From Microbacterium sorbitolivorans (lineage in GTDB: Bacteria; Actinomycetota; Actinomycetes; Actinomycetales; Microbacteriaceae): a stretch of DNA of 64,000 bases. Both the position numbers and the translations under genes were made by a program. The stretch is taken from NCBI RefSeq assembly GCF_003327285.1, contig NZ_KZ848475.1:248001-312000 (forward strand). The letters are read 5' to 3'. A model generated the notes under the pieces. That model was not told the DNA's origin, ran no database searches, and was given only the letters and a program-made list of their open reading frames with translations. Positions 15,855 through 24,665 of the stretch are shown piece after piece (the stretch's first letter is position 1; every line of letters starts with the position of its first letter).

Positions 15855-17387
15855 ATGAACAAGCGCATTCTCCCGATCGCAACGGTTGCGATCGCCGCGG
15901 TTGCCCTCTCGGGCTGCTCCACCGGATCCGGTGGATCCGGGTCGGACGGATCCGGCGAGATCGACACCCTGACGATCATGGCCCCGTACATGTCGACGAC
16001 CGTTCCGGCCGCCGACAACGAGGTCGAGCTCGCCCTCGAAGACACCATCGGCACGAAGCTCGACATCACGTGGGTTCCGAACGCCTCCTACGGCGATAAG
16101 ACGAACATCGCGCTCGCGGGCGACGACATCCCCCACGTCATGGTCATCGGCGCGAAGTCGTCGAGCTTCGTGAAGAACGCCGAGGCCGGCGCGTTCTGGG
16201 ATCTGACCGACAAGCTCGCCGACTACCCGAACCTCAACACCACCCTCCCGGAGGTGCAGGAGGCGTCGAGCGTCAACGGCAAGGTGTACGGCGTCTTCCG
16301 TGCGCGCGACACGATGCGTACCTCCGTGATGGTGCGCTCCGACTGGCTCGAGAACCTCGGTCTCGACATGCCCGAGACGACGGAGGATCTGTACAACGTC
16401 GCCAAGGCGTTCACCGAGCAGGACCCGGACGGCAACGGCCAGGACGACACGTACGGCGTCATCATCCCGCAGTGGCCGGGCAGCATCGGCACGAACAGCC
16501 CGTACGACGTCATCGAGACGTGGTTCGGATCCGGTAACCGCTACACCGAGCGCGACGGCGAGCTCATCCCGAACTTCGACACCGACGAGTGGCTCGACGC
16601 GGTCGACTACGAGAAGTCGCTCATCGACGGCGGCTACGTCAACTCCGACTACGCCACGCTCGACTCGGCGAAGTGGAACGAACCCTTCCTCAACGGCAAG
16701 GGCGGCATCATCATCGACATGCACTCGCGCCACGAGCAGCTCACCTCGCTGCTGAAGGATCTCGAGCCCGACAACTGGGAGTCGATGGTCGACTTCACGG
16801 GTAACCTCATCGGCCCCGACGGCGAGATGCACGCGCTGCCGACCACGGGCTACAACGGCTTCCTCGCGATCCCGAAGGCCAAGGTGCAGACCGAGGAGCA
16901 GCTCGACCAGGTGCTCTCGATCCTGAACGAGATGAACAGCCCCGAGGCGGGCAAGATCATCAACAACGGCATCGAGGGTAAGACCTACACGCTCGAGGGC
17001 GACCGCGCCGGCGCCATCGCCGACGTTCCGGAAGACCTCAAGAACGCCGTCAGCTCGCTCGCGCAGCTCGGCATGAACGTCACCGGCTTCCAGGGCTACC
17101 TGCCGCTGCAGGCCACCGAGTACGAGACCGAGGCGTACGACAAGCGCAAGGCCCTCGAGGCCTCCGACTACGAGAACGCCGACATCGACCCGACCGCGCC
17201 GTACGTCTCCGAGACCTACGTCGCCAAGGGCGCGCAGATCGACCTCATCGTCTCCGACGCACGCTTGAAGTACATCGCCGGACAGATCTCGAAGGATGAC
17301 CTGCTCTCCGAGATCGCTCGCTGGCACTCCGAGGGTGGCGACGCCATCATCAGCGAGCTCAACGAGCTGGCGAACGCCGCCAAGTAA
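15855..17387 (+). CDS. Carbohydrate ABC transporter substrate-binding lipoprotein (LplA/YtcQ-like), operon copy
   Basis: A 510-aa lipoprotein with lipobox LSGC (Cys21) and a Gly/Ser linker. It is the near-duplicate of the protein at 12868: for example both share TLTIMAPY, AADN-VELALED and LDITWVPNASYGDKTNI. It binds an oligosaccharide outside the membrane and hands it to the LplB/LplC permeases encoded next. Differences between the copies cluster around residues 385-420, a region that could tune specificity. AAGGAA lies 7 nt before ATG 15855. No ATPase is encoded here, so a shared MsmX-like ATPase elsewhere is expected. Confidence 0.9.
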   Translation: MNKRILPIATVAIAAVALSGCSTGSGGSGSDGSGEIDTLTIMAPYMSTTVPAADNEVELALEDTIGTKLDITWVPNASYGDKTNIALAGDDIPHVMVIGAKSSSFVKNAEAGAFWDLTDKLADYPNLNTTLPEVQEASSVNGKVYGVFRARDTMRTSVMVRSDWLENLGLDMPETTEDLYNVAKAFTEQDPDGNGQDDTYGVIIPQWPGSIGTNSPYDVIETWFGSGNRYTERDGELIPNFDTDEWLDAVDYEKSLIDGGYVNSDYATLDSAKWNEPFLNGKGGIIIDMHSRHEQLTSLLKDLEPDNWESMVDFTGNLIGPDGEMHALPTTGYNGFLAIPKAKVQTEEQLDQVLSILNEMNSPEAGKIINNGIEGKTYTLEGDRAGAIADVPEDLKNAVSSLAQLGMNVTGFQGYLPLQATEYETEAYDKRKALEASDYENADIDPTAPYVSETYVAKGAQIDLIVSDARLKYIAGQISKDDLLSEIARWHSEGGDAIISELNELANAAK

Positions 17388-17444
17388 CCCCTCCGTGTGC
17401 GGGGCGGCCCCGCGTCGCCCCGCACACGATCGGTCAGGAGAATC

Positions 17445-18425
17445 ATGGTCATGATCAACACTCGCGCCGCCGAAGCGGTCGGCGCGACGGAGGCGCTTAC
17501 CGTCCCGAAGAAGAAGCGGGCTGGGGGTGCGCGCGCGCACTTCAGCCGTTTCAAGTGGCTCTACCTGCTGCTGCTTCCCGGCGTCCTCTACTTCGCCATC
17601 TTCCGTTACGGCCCGATGTTCGGCGCCGTCATCGCGTTCAAGGATTACGTCCCGTTCCTCGGGATCGGCGGTAGCCAGTGGGTGGGCTTCGAGCACTTCA
17701 CCAACTTCTTCGCGAGCCCCGACTTCGTCCGCCTTCTCGCGAACACGCTGATCCTGGCGTTCCTGAACCTCGTCATCGCCTTCCCGCTCACGATCGTGAT
17801 CGCGCTACTGCTCAACGAGCTGCGCATCAGCATCGTCAAGCGCACGGTGCAGACGCTGATCTACATCCCGCACTTCCTGTCGTGGACGGTCGTCGCGTCG
17901 CTGACCTACCTGATCTTCGCGCTCGACACCGGCCCGCTGTTCCACCTGATCAACGGCATCTTCGGCACGAACATCGACTTCCTCACCGATCCGGATTGGT
18001 TCCGACCCGTGATCATGCTCCAGACGATCTGGAAGGGCACCGGTTGGGGCACGATCATCTTCCTCGCCGCGCTTGCGGGCGTCGATCAGGAGCAGTACGA
18101 GGCCGCCATCATCGACGGCGCCGGCCGTTGGGCCCGCGTCTGGCACATCACGCTCCCGTCGATCATGCCGACGATCATCGTCATGCTGATCCTCAAGATG
18201 GGTGACGTACTCGACACCGGCTTCGAGCAGATCTTCCTCATGACCAACTCGCTGAACCGCGATACGGCCGACGTGTTCGACACCTTTGTTTACTTCCTCG
18301 GAATCACGCAGGGTTCGTACTCGTACTCGACGGCCGTCGGCCTCTTCAAGGCCGTCGTCGGCGTCATCCTCATCTTCGGTGCGAACTGGCTATCGCGCCG
18401 CTTCAACCAGACGGGAATCTTCTGA
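17445..18425 (+). CDS. ABC transporter permease, LplB-like
   Basis: A 326-aa inner-membrane protein with six predicted transmembrane helices. It has the LplB-type opening YLLLLPGVLYFAIFRYGPMFG and the EAA loop YEAAIIDGAGRWARVWHITLP that docks the ATPase. It pairs with the next gene to import the oligosaccharide captured by the lipoproteins. AGGAG lies 4 nt before ATG 17445 and 10 nt before a second in-frame ATG (17451), so either may be used. It overlaps the next gene by one base (TGATG). Confidence 0.9.
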   Translation: MVMINTRAAEAVGATEALTVPKKKRAGGARAHFSRFKWLYLLLLPGVLYFAIFRYGPMFGAVIAFKDYVPFLGIGGSQWVGFEHFTNFFASPDFVRLLANTLILAFLNLVIAFPLTIVIALLLNELRISIVKRTVQTLIYIPHFLSWTVVASLTYLIFALDTGPLFHLINGIFGTNIDFLTDPDWFRPVIMLQTIWKGTGWGTIIFLAALAGVDQEQYEAAIIDGAGRWARVWHITLPSIMPTIIVMLILKMGDVLDTGFEQIFLMTNSLNRDTADVFDTFVYFLGITQGSYSYSTAVGLFKAVVGVILIFGANWLSRRFNQTGIF

Positions 18426-19306
18426 TGGCTCGCGAGAAGTATCGTTTCAACACGCCCGCGGGTCGCGTCTTCGACGTTTTCAACGTCATCATCCTCGTCG
18501 CGATCGGCGCGATCGCGCTCGTCCCGTTCCTCTACGTGCTCGCCGGATCCTTCGCCACCGAGGCCGAGATCGCGACGCGCCCGTTCTTCCTCTGGCCGAA
18601 CACCTTCAGCCTCGAGGCCTACAAGGCGATCCTGCAGAGCGACGCGTTCGTGCGTGCGCTCGTCACGACGATCCTCGTCACCGTCATCGGCACGACGATC
18701 CAGCTGCTCCTGACCGCAGCGATGGCCTACCCGCTGTCGAAGGCGAACCTGCCGGGCGGCCGCGTCATGCTCATGCTCATCGTCTTCACGATGGTGTTCG
18801 GCGGCGGCATGATCCCGACGTTCCTCGTCGTGAAGGAGCTTGGGCTGCTCGACACCTACTGGGCGCTGATCCTGCCCGCGGCGATCAACCCGTTCAGCCT
18901 CATCATCATCAAGAACTTCTTCCAGCAGCTCCCGAAGGAGCTCGAGGAGTCTGCGATGATCGACGGCGCGAACGAGATGCGCACGCTGTGGAGCGTCATC
19001 CTCCCCCTGTCGAAGCCCGTCCTCGCGACCTTCGCGCTGTTCTACGCGGTCGGCATCTGGAACGACTTCATGTCGCCGCTGCTGTACCTCAACGACAGCT
19101 CGATGTGGACCCTGCAGATGTTCCTGCGCCAGGTCACCGCCGCGACCGACCTGTCGATGCTGCAGGACAACCCCGGCGAGCAGCCGCCGTCGGAGGGCAT
19201 CAAGTTCGCGGTCATCATCGTCGCGACCCTGCCGATCCTGCTGTTCTACCCCTTCCTGCAGAAGCACTTCGCGAAGGGCATGCTCCTCGGATCGGTCAAG
19301 GGCTGA
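18425..19306 (+). CDS. ABC transporter permease, LplC/YtcP-like
   Basis: A 293-aa permease with six membrane segments, the second half of the LplB/LplC pair. The EAA loop is LEESAMIDGANEMRTLWSVILP. The segment AGSFATEAEIATRPFFLWPNTFSLEAYKAIL is the usual first periplasmic loop of this family. It is coupled to the preceding permease by TGATG and to the following DUF1961 gene by a one-base overlap. Its length and ending HFAKGMLLGSVKG are normal for the family. Confidence 0.9.
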   Translation: MAREKYRFNTPAGRVFDVFNVIILVAIGAIALVPFLYVLAGSFATEAEIATRPFFLWPNTFSLEAYKAILQSDAFVRALVTTILVTVIGTTIQLLLTAAMAYPLSKANLPGGRVMLMLIVFTMVFGGGMIPTFLVVKELGLLDTYWALILPAAINPFSLIIIKNFFQQLPKELEESAMIDGANEMRTLWSVILPLSKPVLATFALFYAVGIWNDFMSPLLYLNDSSMWTLQMFLRQVTAATDLSMLQDNPGEQPPSEGIKFAVIIVATLPILLFYPFLQKHFAKGMLLGSVKG

Positions 19307-19953
19307 TGACGCTCGTCTACCGCAACCCGCTGTCGAGCCCCGCCGACGTCGCCGACTGGATCCCCGAGGGTCCGGTCGCGGCGTCGGCCGCCGACGGATC
19401 CCTCGAGCTCGCCTCGGCGGGCGGCTTCGACGACCACTTCACGTTCTGGTGCCCCGAGGAATTCGGCGATCGGATCCGCATCTCGTGGGAGTTCTCCCCC
19501 GTCTCGGAGCCCGGGCTCGCAATGCTGTTCTTCGGCGCGAGCGCGGCGGCGGGCGGCGGCATCTTCGACGCCGGCCTCGCGCCGCGCGACGGCGCCTACC
19601 CGCAGTACCACTCGGGCGACATCCGCACGCTTCACGTGTCGTACTTCCGGCGCCGGTGGGAGGACGAGCGGGCCTTCCACACCGCCAATCTGCGGAAGTC
19701 GCCCGGCTTCCACCTCGTCGCGCAGGGCGCGGATCCGCTGCCTCCCGTCGTCGACGCGCGCGGCGCCTTCTACCGCATCGCGGTCGAGAAGGACGGCGCC
19801 GACGTGCGCTTCTCGATCGACGACCTTCCCCTCTTCGCCTGGACCGATGACGAATCGACCGGGCCCCGCGCGGGCGCCGGCTGCATCGGCTTCCGTCAGA
19901 TGGCGCCGCTCGTCGCGCGCTATCGCAACCTGGAGATCCACGACCTCTCATGA
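19306..19953 (+). CDS. DUF1961 family protein (YesU-like)
   Basis: A 215-aa protein resembling B. subtilis YesU, a concanavalin-like beta-sandwich protein of the rhamnogalacturonan cluster. Recognisable parts are MTLVYRNPLSSPADVADW, the central MLFFGASAAAGGGIFD, YHSGDIRTLHVSYFRRRW and the terminal GAGCIGFRQMAPLVARYRNLEI. There is no signal peptide, so it acts on internal oligosaccharides. Its catalytic role is not established. It is translationally coupled on both sides: one base with LplC and ATGA with the large gene that follows. Confidence 0.8.
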   Translation: MTLVYRNPLSSPADVADWIPEGPVAASAADGSLELASAGGFDDHFTFWCPEEFGDRIRISWEFSPVSEPGLAMLFFGASAAAGGGIFDAGLAPRDGAYPQYHSGDIRTLHVSYFRRRWEDERAFHTANLRKSPGFHLVAQGADPLPPVVDARGAFYRIAVEKDGADVRFSIDDLPLFAWTDDESTGPRAGAGCIGFRQMAPLVARYRNLEIHDLS

Positions 19954-22565
19954 CCTCCCCCGTGATTCCCCTGCGCTGGCTCGACGACGCCGCGCCCGCA
20001 GAGCTGCCCGACGGCGCGACCTTCGGCGTCCCCGTCCCCCGCGGATCCGTGGGCTCGGCGAGCGAGCTGTCGCTCGCGGCCGACGGATCCGCCGTGCCGG
20101 CCCAGTTCTGGCCGCTCGCGACCTGGCCCGACGGATCCGTGAAGTGGGCCGGCGTCGCCGTCGGCGCCGGATCCTTCGACGGCGCCTCGATCGCCGTCGG
20201 CGAGAACCCTGCGCCCGAGGCGCCCGTCGCGGTCTCCTCCTCCCCCGAATCCGTGACGGTCTCGAACGGCCTCCTCGAGATCGTCGTGCCCCGCACGGGC
20301 GCGCGCCTCTTCTCGTCGCTCTCGCGCGGCGGCACCGTCGTCGCCGAAAACGGCCGCCTCGTGAGCGCCCTCGCCGACGGCCCCTCGCCCCGCGACGCCC
20401 GCACCGACTTCACCGGCGTCGTCGATTCGGTGACCGTCGAGCAGACCGGGCCCATCCGCGCCGTCGTGCGCGTCGACGGGCACCACGTCGCGGGCGACCG
20501 CGAGCGCCTGCCGTTCCGCGTGCGCCTCGTCGTGCTCGCGGGCGCCGACAGCGTGCGCCTCGTACACACCTTTACGTGGGACGCCGACGCGAACACCGAG
20601 TTCCTCGCCGCCCTCGGCGTCACGGCCGACGTGCCGCTGCGCGCCGAGAGCCACGACCGCCACGTGCGCTTCGCGACCGCCGACGGCGGCGTCTTCGCCG
20701 AGGCCGTCCGCGGCATCACGGGCCTGCGACGGGATCCGGGATCCGAGGTGCGCGAGGCGCAGATCGCCGGGCGCGCGACCCCGCCCGTCGCCGAGTGGGA
20801 CGCGCGAACGTCGACGCGGATCCACTGGATCCCCGAATGGGACGACTACTCGCTGACCCAGCTGACCGCCGACGGGTACGAGATCCGCAAGCGCACCGCG
20901 TCGGCGACGAACGCGGGCCGCGCGTGGATCCGTGGGGCCGCCGGCACGCGCGCCGAGGGCCTCGTCTCGCTGAGCGACCCGCGGGGCGGATTCGGCATCG
21001 GCGTGCGCGGCTTCTGGCAGTCGCACCCGGGCCAGCTCGATGTGCGGGGCGCCTCACTCCCGTCCGCCAGCGTCACGGCGTGGCTCTACTCGCCCGAGGC
21101 CGCCCCGATGGACATGCGGTTCTATCACGACGGGCTCGGGCAGGACGGCTACGCCGACGAGCTCGACGCCCTCGAGATCACCTACGAAGACTACGAGCCG
21201 GGCTTCGGCGACCCGCACGGCATCGCCCGGACGCACGAGCTAACGCTCTTCGCGTGGGACGCGACGCCGACGCGCGCTGCGCTCGCCACGCGCGCCGCGC
21301 TCGTGCAGCAGCCCGCGCTGCCGCAGGCAACGCCCGAGCACATCGCCTCCTGCGGCGTGTTCGGCGACTGGGCGCTCGTCGACCGCTCGACCCCCATCAA
21401 GAGCGAGATCGAGGACAGCCTCGACCTGCTGCTGTCGTTCTACCTCTCCCAGCCCGAGCAGCGCCGCTGGTACGGATTCTGGGACTACGGCGACGTCATG
21501 CACGCCTACGACTTCGACCGCCACACCTGGCGCTACGACGTCGGCGGCTACGCATGGGACAACTCCGAGCTGTCCCCCGACCTGTGGCTCTGGTACTCGT
21601 ACCTGCGCACGGGCCGCGCCGACGTTTTCCGGTTCGCCGAGGCGATGACCCGCCACACAGGCGAGGTCGATGTGTACCACCTGGGCCGGTTCAAGGGCCT
21701 CGGGTCCCGACACAACGTGCAGCACTGGGGGTGCTCGGCGAAGCAGCTGCGCATCTCGACGCCCGCGTATCGCCGCTTCTACCACTACCTCACCGCCGAC
21801 GAGCGCGTCGGCGACCTCCTCGATGAGCTGCGCGATAGCGACGAGACGTTCCTCGGGCTGGATCCCACGCGCAAGGTGCGTCCCGACGCCGCCACCTACC
21901 GTGCCGATCGCAACGCGGTCGCGGTCGGTCTCGGAACCGACTGGTCAGCGCTGGCCGCGACGTGGCTGGCCGACTGGGAGCGCACGGGCAACGAGCGCTC
22001 GCGCGACCGTCTGCTCGGCACGATGGCCGACATCGGCGCCCTGCCGCAGGGATTCCTGACGGGCGAGGCGCTCTACGATCTCGACACGGGCCGCTTCGCG
22101 ACCGACCGCGACCGCATCAGCGTCTCGCACCTCTCGGCCGTCTTCGGTCTCGTCGAGATCTGCAGCGAGGTCATCTCGCTCGTCGATATCCCTTCGTTTA
22201 CCGAGGCGTGGGTGCAGTACTGCTCGCTGTTCCTCGCCTCGCCCGAGGCGCAGGAGGCCGCGGTCGGGCAGGCGCTGACGGGGATCCATCTCGAGCAGGC
22301 GCACTCGCGCCTCACCGCCTACGCCGCCGTCGCGCGCGACGACGAGGGCCTGCGCGAGCTCGCCTGGCACGCGTTCGACGGCATGGGCGAGTGGCTGCTG
22401 CACCGCAACGAGCTGCGGATCGACCGCATCGACGTGCCGGCGGTTCCCGCGCCCGTCGACGAGATGCCGACGGTGTCGACGAACGACGCCGCCCAGTACG
22501 GGCTCGCGGCGATCCAGATGCTCGCCCTGCTGGGCGACCAGGTCGACGAACTCGCTTCGAAGTAG
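19950..22565 (+). CDS. PcRGLX/YetA-like family protein, probable rhamnogalacturonan-degrading enzyme
   Basis: An 871-aa protein with the layout of YetA/PcRGLX (exo-rhamnogalacturonan lyase) relatives. An N-terminal beta-rich domain (IPLRWLDDAAPAELPDGATFGVP) is followed by a middle domain and an (alpha/alpha)-type catalytic region containing WYGFWDYGDVMHAYD, YDVGGYAWDNSELSPDLWLWY and HVYHLG-like motifs. No signal peptide is present, so it would act on imported oligomers. The chain is full length, with no gap. Lyase activity is an inference from family and context. It is the last gene of the operon; yajQ starts 9 nt later with its own -10 box. Confidence 0.78.
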   Translation: MTSPVIPLRWLDDAAPAELPDGATFGVPVPRGSVGSASELSLAADGSAVPAQFWPLATWPDGSVKWAGVAVGAGSFDGASIAVGENPAPEAPVAVSSSPESVTVSNGLLEIVVPRTGARLFSSLSRGGTVVAENGRLVSALADGPSPRDARTDFTGVVDSVTVEQTGPIRAVVRVDGHHVAGDRERLPFRVRLVVLAGADSVRLVHTFTWDADANTEFLAALGVTADVPLRAESHDRHVRFATADGGVFAEAVRGITGLRRDPGSEVREAQIAGRATPPVAEWDARTSTRIHWIPEWDDYSLTQLTADGYEIRKRTASATNAGRAWIRGAAGTRAEGLVSLSDPRGGFGIGVRGFWQSHPGQLDVRGASLPSASVTAWLYSPEAAPMDMRFYHDGLGQDGYADELDALEITYEDYEPGFGDPHGIARTHELTLFAWDATPTRAALATRAALVQQPALPQATPEHIASCGVFGDWALVDRSTPIKSEIEDSLDLLLSFYLSQPEQRRWYGFWDYGDVMHAYDFDRHTWRYDVGGYAWDNSELSPDLWLWYSYLRTGRADVFRFAEAMTRHTGEVDVYHLGRFKGLGSRHNVQHWGCSAKQLRISTPAYRRFYHYLTADERVGDLLDELRDSDETFLGLDPTRKVRPDAATYRADRNAVAVGLGTDWSALAATWLADWERTGNERSRDRLLGTMADIGALPQGFLTGEALYDLDTGRFATDRDRISVSHLSAVFGLVEICSEVISLVDIPSFTEAWVQYCSLFLASPEAQEAAVGQALTGIHLEQAHSRLTAYAAVARDDEGLRELAWHAFDGMGEWLLHRNELRIDRIDVPAVPAPVDEMPTVSTNDAAQYGLAAIQMLALLGDQVDELASK

Positions 22566-22568
22566 GAT
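22563..22568 (+). promoter_or_regulatory. -10 hexamer TAGGAT of yajQ, overlapping the upstream stop codon
   Basis: TAGGAT ends 6 nt before ATG 22575; its first three bases are the TAG stop of the preceding gene. There is no Shine-Dalgarno sequence. Confidence 0.55.
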
Positions 22569-22574
22569 CGGGTT

Positions 22575-23069
22575 ATGGCTGACTCTTCATTCGACATCGT
22601 CTCCGAGATCGACCGTCAGGAGGCCGACAACGCGCTCAACCAGGCCGCCAAGGAGGTCTCGCAGCGCTACGACTTCCGCGGAACCGACGCCTCGGTCGCC
22701 TGGTCGGGCGAGCAGATCCTCATCATCGCGAACACCGAAGACCGCGCCCTCGCGGTGCTCGACGTGCTGCAGTCGAAGATGATCAAGCGTGGCATCTCCC
22801 TCAAGAGCCTCGACAGCGGCGAGCCGTTCGAGAGCGGCAAGCAGGTGCGCATCGTCACCTCGCTGAAGGAGGGCATCGACAAGGAGGTCGCGAAGAAGAT
22901 CGGCAAGATCGTTCGCGACGAGGGCCCCAAGGGAGCCAAGACGCAGATCCAGGGCGACGAGATCCGCGTCTCCTCGAAGAGCCGCGACGACCTGCAGGAG
23001 GTCATCGCGCTGCTCCGCGGCAAGCAGGACGAACTCGACGTCGCGCTGCAGTTCCAGAACTATAGGTAA
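22575..23069 (+). CDS. yajQ: YajQ-family nucleotide-binding protein
   Basis: A 164-aa protein matching YajQ (DUF520) throughout: [20 protein letters not shown], then [44 protein letters not shown] and the end [11 protein letters not shown]. YajQ proteins bind nucleotides, and in some bacteria cyclic di-GMP, and are linked to RNA or transcription effects. It is the normal length. It is probably transcribed from its own leaderless promoter and ended by the UUCG hairpin that follows 10 nt after its stop. Confidence 0.95.
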   Translation: MADSSFDIVSEIDRQEADNALNQAAKEVSQRYDFRGTDASVAWSGEQILIIANTEDRALAVLDVLQSKMIKRGISLKSLDSGEPFESGKQVRIVTSLKEGIDKEVAKKIGKIVRDEGPKGAKTQIQGDEIRVSSKSRDDLQEVIALLRGKQDELDVALQFQNYR

Positions 23070-23079
23070 GTCTCACGGT

Positions 23080-23108
23080 GGCCCCGCTTCGGCGGGGCCG
23101 TTCGTGTT
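23080..23108 (+). terminator. Rho-independent terminator of yajQ (UUCG tetraloop)
   Basis: GGCCCCGC (23080-23087), loop TTCG, GCGGGGCC (23092-23099), followed by a T-rich tail to 23108. Confidence 0.85.
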
Positions 23109-23122
23109 TCTGGGCTGTCGCT

Positions 23123-23128
23123 TAGGGT
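23123..23128 (+). promoter_or_regulatory. -10 hexamer TAGGGT of the gene at 23136
   Basis: It ends 7 nt before ATG 23136; an in-frame GTG at 23127 overlaps it and is therefore unlikely to be the start. Confidence 0.5.
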
Positions 23129-23135
23129 GAATGCC

Positions 23136-23726
23136 ATGCACACGCCTCCCGCCATGGACACCGTTCTCGCCTGCGTCGCCCGCGATCGCGCCGATGGGTT
23201 GCTCGAGCGCTGGAGCGCGTCCACCGTCATCGACGAGAACGTCGGCGAAGCGGTTGTCGAGCGCGACGTCTTCGAGCGGATCCACTCCGCCGGCGGCGTG
23301 AACGCGCGTTTTCCGATCGGCAACGCGGGGCTCGTGCACGTCTACGGCTACCTCTTCTCGACCGTCGTCACGCCCTATGGCTACAAGAGCGACCGCTGGA
23401 ACGACGGCGTCCTCGCCACCGCCCTCGGCCGTCCCGCCGGATACTTCCGCCTCGGCGACGGTGACGAAACCCCGCTCGCTCGCGTGCTCGGATCCGCCGA
23501 GCCCCTGCTTCTGGATCCCCCGGCGAGCGCGCACGTCGCCGAGTGGGACGCCGACGGCGCACGCCAGCGCGCCGTCGTGACGGAGGGGCTGCTCGTCTCG
23601 GGCCTCGATGAGGGCGCCGGGATGCGGCTGCTCACGATTTTCCCGGTCGCCGACGCGGCCGCCTTCACGCGCGACCTGTCCGCCGAGGCACCCCGCCTCC
23701 GCTGGAACGCCGCCCGCGCCTCGTGA
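23136..23726 (+). CDS. Conserved-looking hypothetical protein
   Basis: A 196-aa soluble protein that I do not recognise. It has clear coding character and a mixed alpha/beta pattern, with VARDRADGLLERWSAS near the start, FPIGNAGLVHVYGYLFSTVVTPYGYKSDRW in the middle and a charged, alanine-rich end. There is no signal peptide or membrane segment. ATG 23136 is chosen from the -10 spacing; ATG 23154 is also possible. It is a single-gene unit between the yajQ terminator and a hairpin array that begins the base after its stop codon. Confidence 0.6.
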   Translation: MHTPPAMDTVLACVARDRADGLLERWSASTVIDENVGEAVVERDVFERIHSAGGVNARFPIGNAGLVHVYGYLFSTVVTPYGYKSDRWNDGVLATALGRPAGYFRLGDGDETPLARVLGSAEPLLLDPPASAHVAEWDADGARQRAVVTEGLLVSGLDEGAGMRLLTIFPVADAAAFTRDLSAEAPRLRWNAARAS

Positions 23727-23872
23727 GCGTGTCCCAGTTGAGGTGGGAATGGGGCTGCTATTCCCGCACAAAGTGGGACACGCTTCAGGGCGTGTCCCAC
23801 TTGAGGAGGGAATAGCGGCCCCATCCCCGCACAAAGTGGGACACGCCCCGAGGCGTGTCCCAGTTGTGGCCG
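23727..23872. repeat. Family A hairpin array, locus 1 (63-nt period)
   Basis: Two full hairpins start at 23727 and 23790 and a left half at 23853, exactly 63 nt apart. Each unit is GCGTGTCCCA-TT, an inner GGGAAT / ATTCCC stem (worn in copy 2) and AAGTGGGACACGC. The array begins at the first base after the stop of the unknown gene and ends before the promoter region of the HAD-Phn operon. Confidence 0.85.
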
Positions 23873-23910
23873 GAACGGCGCACCAAAAGTTAACCTCCCG
23901 GTAAACGATC

Positions 23911-23949
23911 CGTCCATGTAGCCTGCTTATCGTGGACGCATCGTCCATG
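23911..23949 (+). promoter_or_regulatory. Candidate -10 and RpiR operator ahead of the HAD-PhnDCEE-RpiR operon
   Basis: TAGCCT (23919-23924) is a possible -10. TGGACG-CAT-CGTCCA (23933-23947) is a perfect inverted repeat just downstream, and another CGTCCATG lies at 23911-23918. Position and symmetry suit a repressor site, most simply for the RpiR-type protein that ends the operon. Confidence 0.45.
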
Positions 23950-23967
23950 AACGAGTAGGGAGTTAAT

Positions 23968-24645
23968 GTGACGTCGACGATCGTCTTCGACTTTGACGGA
24001 ACCGTCATTGTCGGCAACGGACCGGTTCTGGCCTATGCCCGCGAGATGGCGCGGTTCGCGCCCGAGGGATTCCTGGCCCGCGCCGAGGCCGAGATCGCCG
24101 CGTTCGAGGCTGGCCAGGCCGCCCCCTACCGCGACGGATACGACGTCGTCGGCACGCTCGCGGCCGACGCGGGCGTCGCCGAAGGCGACCGCCAGGCCGC
24201 CTACCTCGCGAGCCGCGAGCTGCTCGCGTCCGCGCAGCCGGCGGATCCGGCACCCGGGCTCGCCGAGCTGCTCGAGCGGATCCCGGAGGAGACCCGCGTG
24301 ATCCTGGCGACGAACGCCCCCGCCGCGGGCGTCGAGAGCGCCCTGGCGGGCTGGGGGATCCGGGATCACTTCGACGAGCTGATCTACGACACCGGCAAGC
24401 CCGCGGGCCTCGGCCCGATCATCGACCGCGCCCTGCTCGACGGCAAGGTGCTGTCGGTCGGTGACATCGTGATCAACGACCTCGACCCCGCGACCGAGCG
24501 CGGCGCCGACACGGCGCTCGTCGGCGCGACGGCCGAGACGTCCACAGCTTCCGTGACGATGCGAGCGACGACGCTCGCCGAGCTCACGGACCAGATCGTG
24601 GCGTGGGCACACGCCGCGGAGTTCCCCACCGCACCCACGCTGTAA
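23968..24645 (+). CDS. HAD-superfamily phosphatase in a phosphonate-type uptake operon
   Basis: A 225-aa HAD hydrolase. Motif I is VFDFDGTVIV (Asp residues 8 and 10), motif II is ILATNAPAAG (threonine/asparagine), and the acidic motif is LSVGDIVINDLDPA near residue 170. A helical cap lies between. The start is GTG 23968 with AGGGAG 5 nt upstream. It is the first gene of an operon with a PhnD-like binding protein, PhnC, two PhnE permeases and an RpiR regulator, so it probably removes phosphate from, or cleaves, the imported organophosphorus compound (inference). It is not recognisably PhnX. Confidence 0.78.
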   Translation: MTSTIVFDFDGTVIVGNGPVLAYAREMARFAPEGFLARAEAEIAAFEAGQAAPYRDGYDVVGTLAADAGVAEGDRQAAYLASRELLASAQPADPAPGLAELLERIPEETRVILATNAPAAGVESALAGWGIRDHFDELIYDTGKPAGLGPIIDRALLDGKVLSVGDIVINDLDPATERGADTALVGATAETSTASVTMRATTLAELTDQIVAWAHAAEFPTAPTL

Positions 24646-24665
24646 ACACACAAAGGATGAACCAC

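Noticed and set aside
15834..17696. Very long antisense open frames (15834-17696, 46528-48387, 12865-14343 minus strand)
   Set aside because: They are opposite genes with clear families. Their translations are Asp/Glu/Val/Arg-rich low-complexity products typical of the complementary frame of high-GC genes.
23727..23872. CRISPR-like repeat array
   Set aside because: Units are palindromic over their whole length with only 6-7 nt between them, copies differ from each other, there are no spacers, and no cas genes are present.
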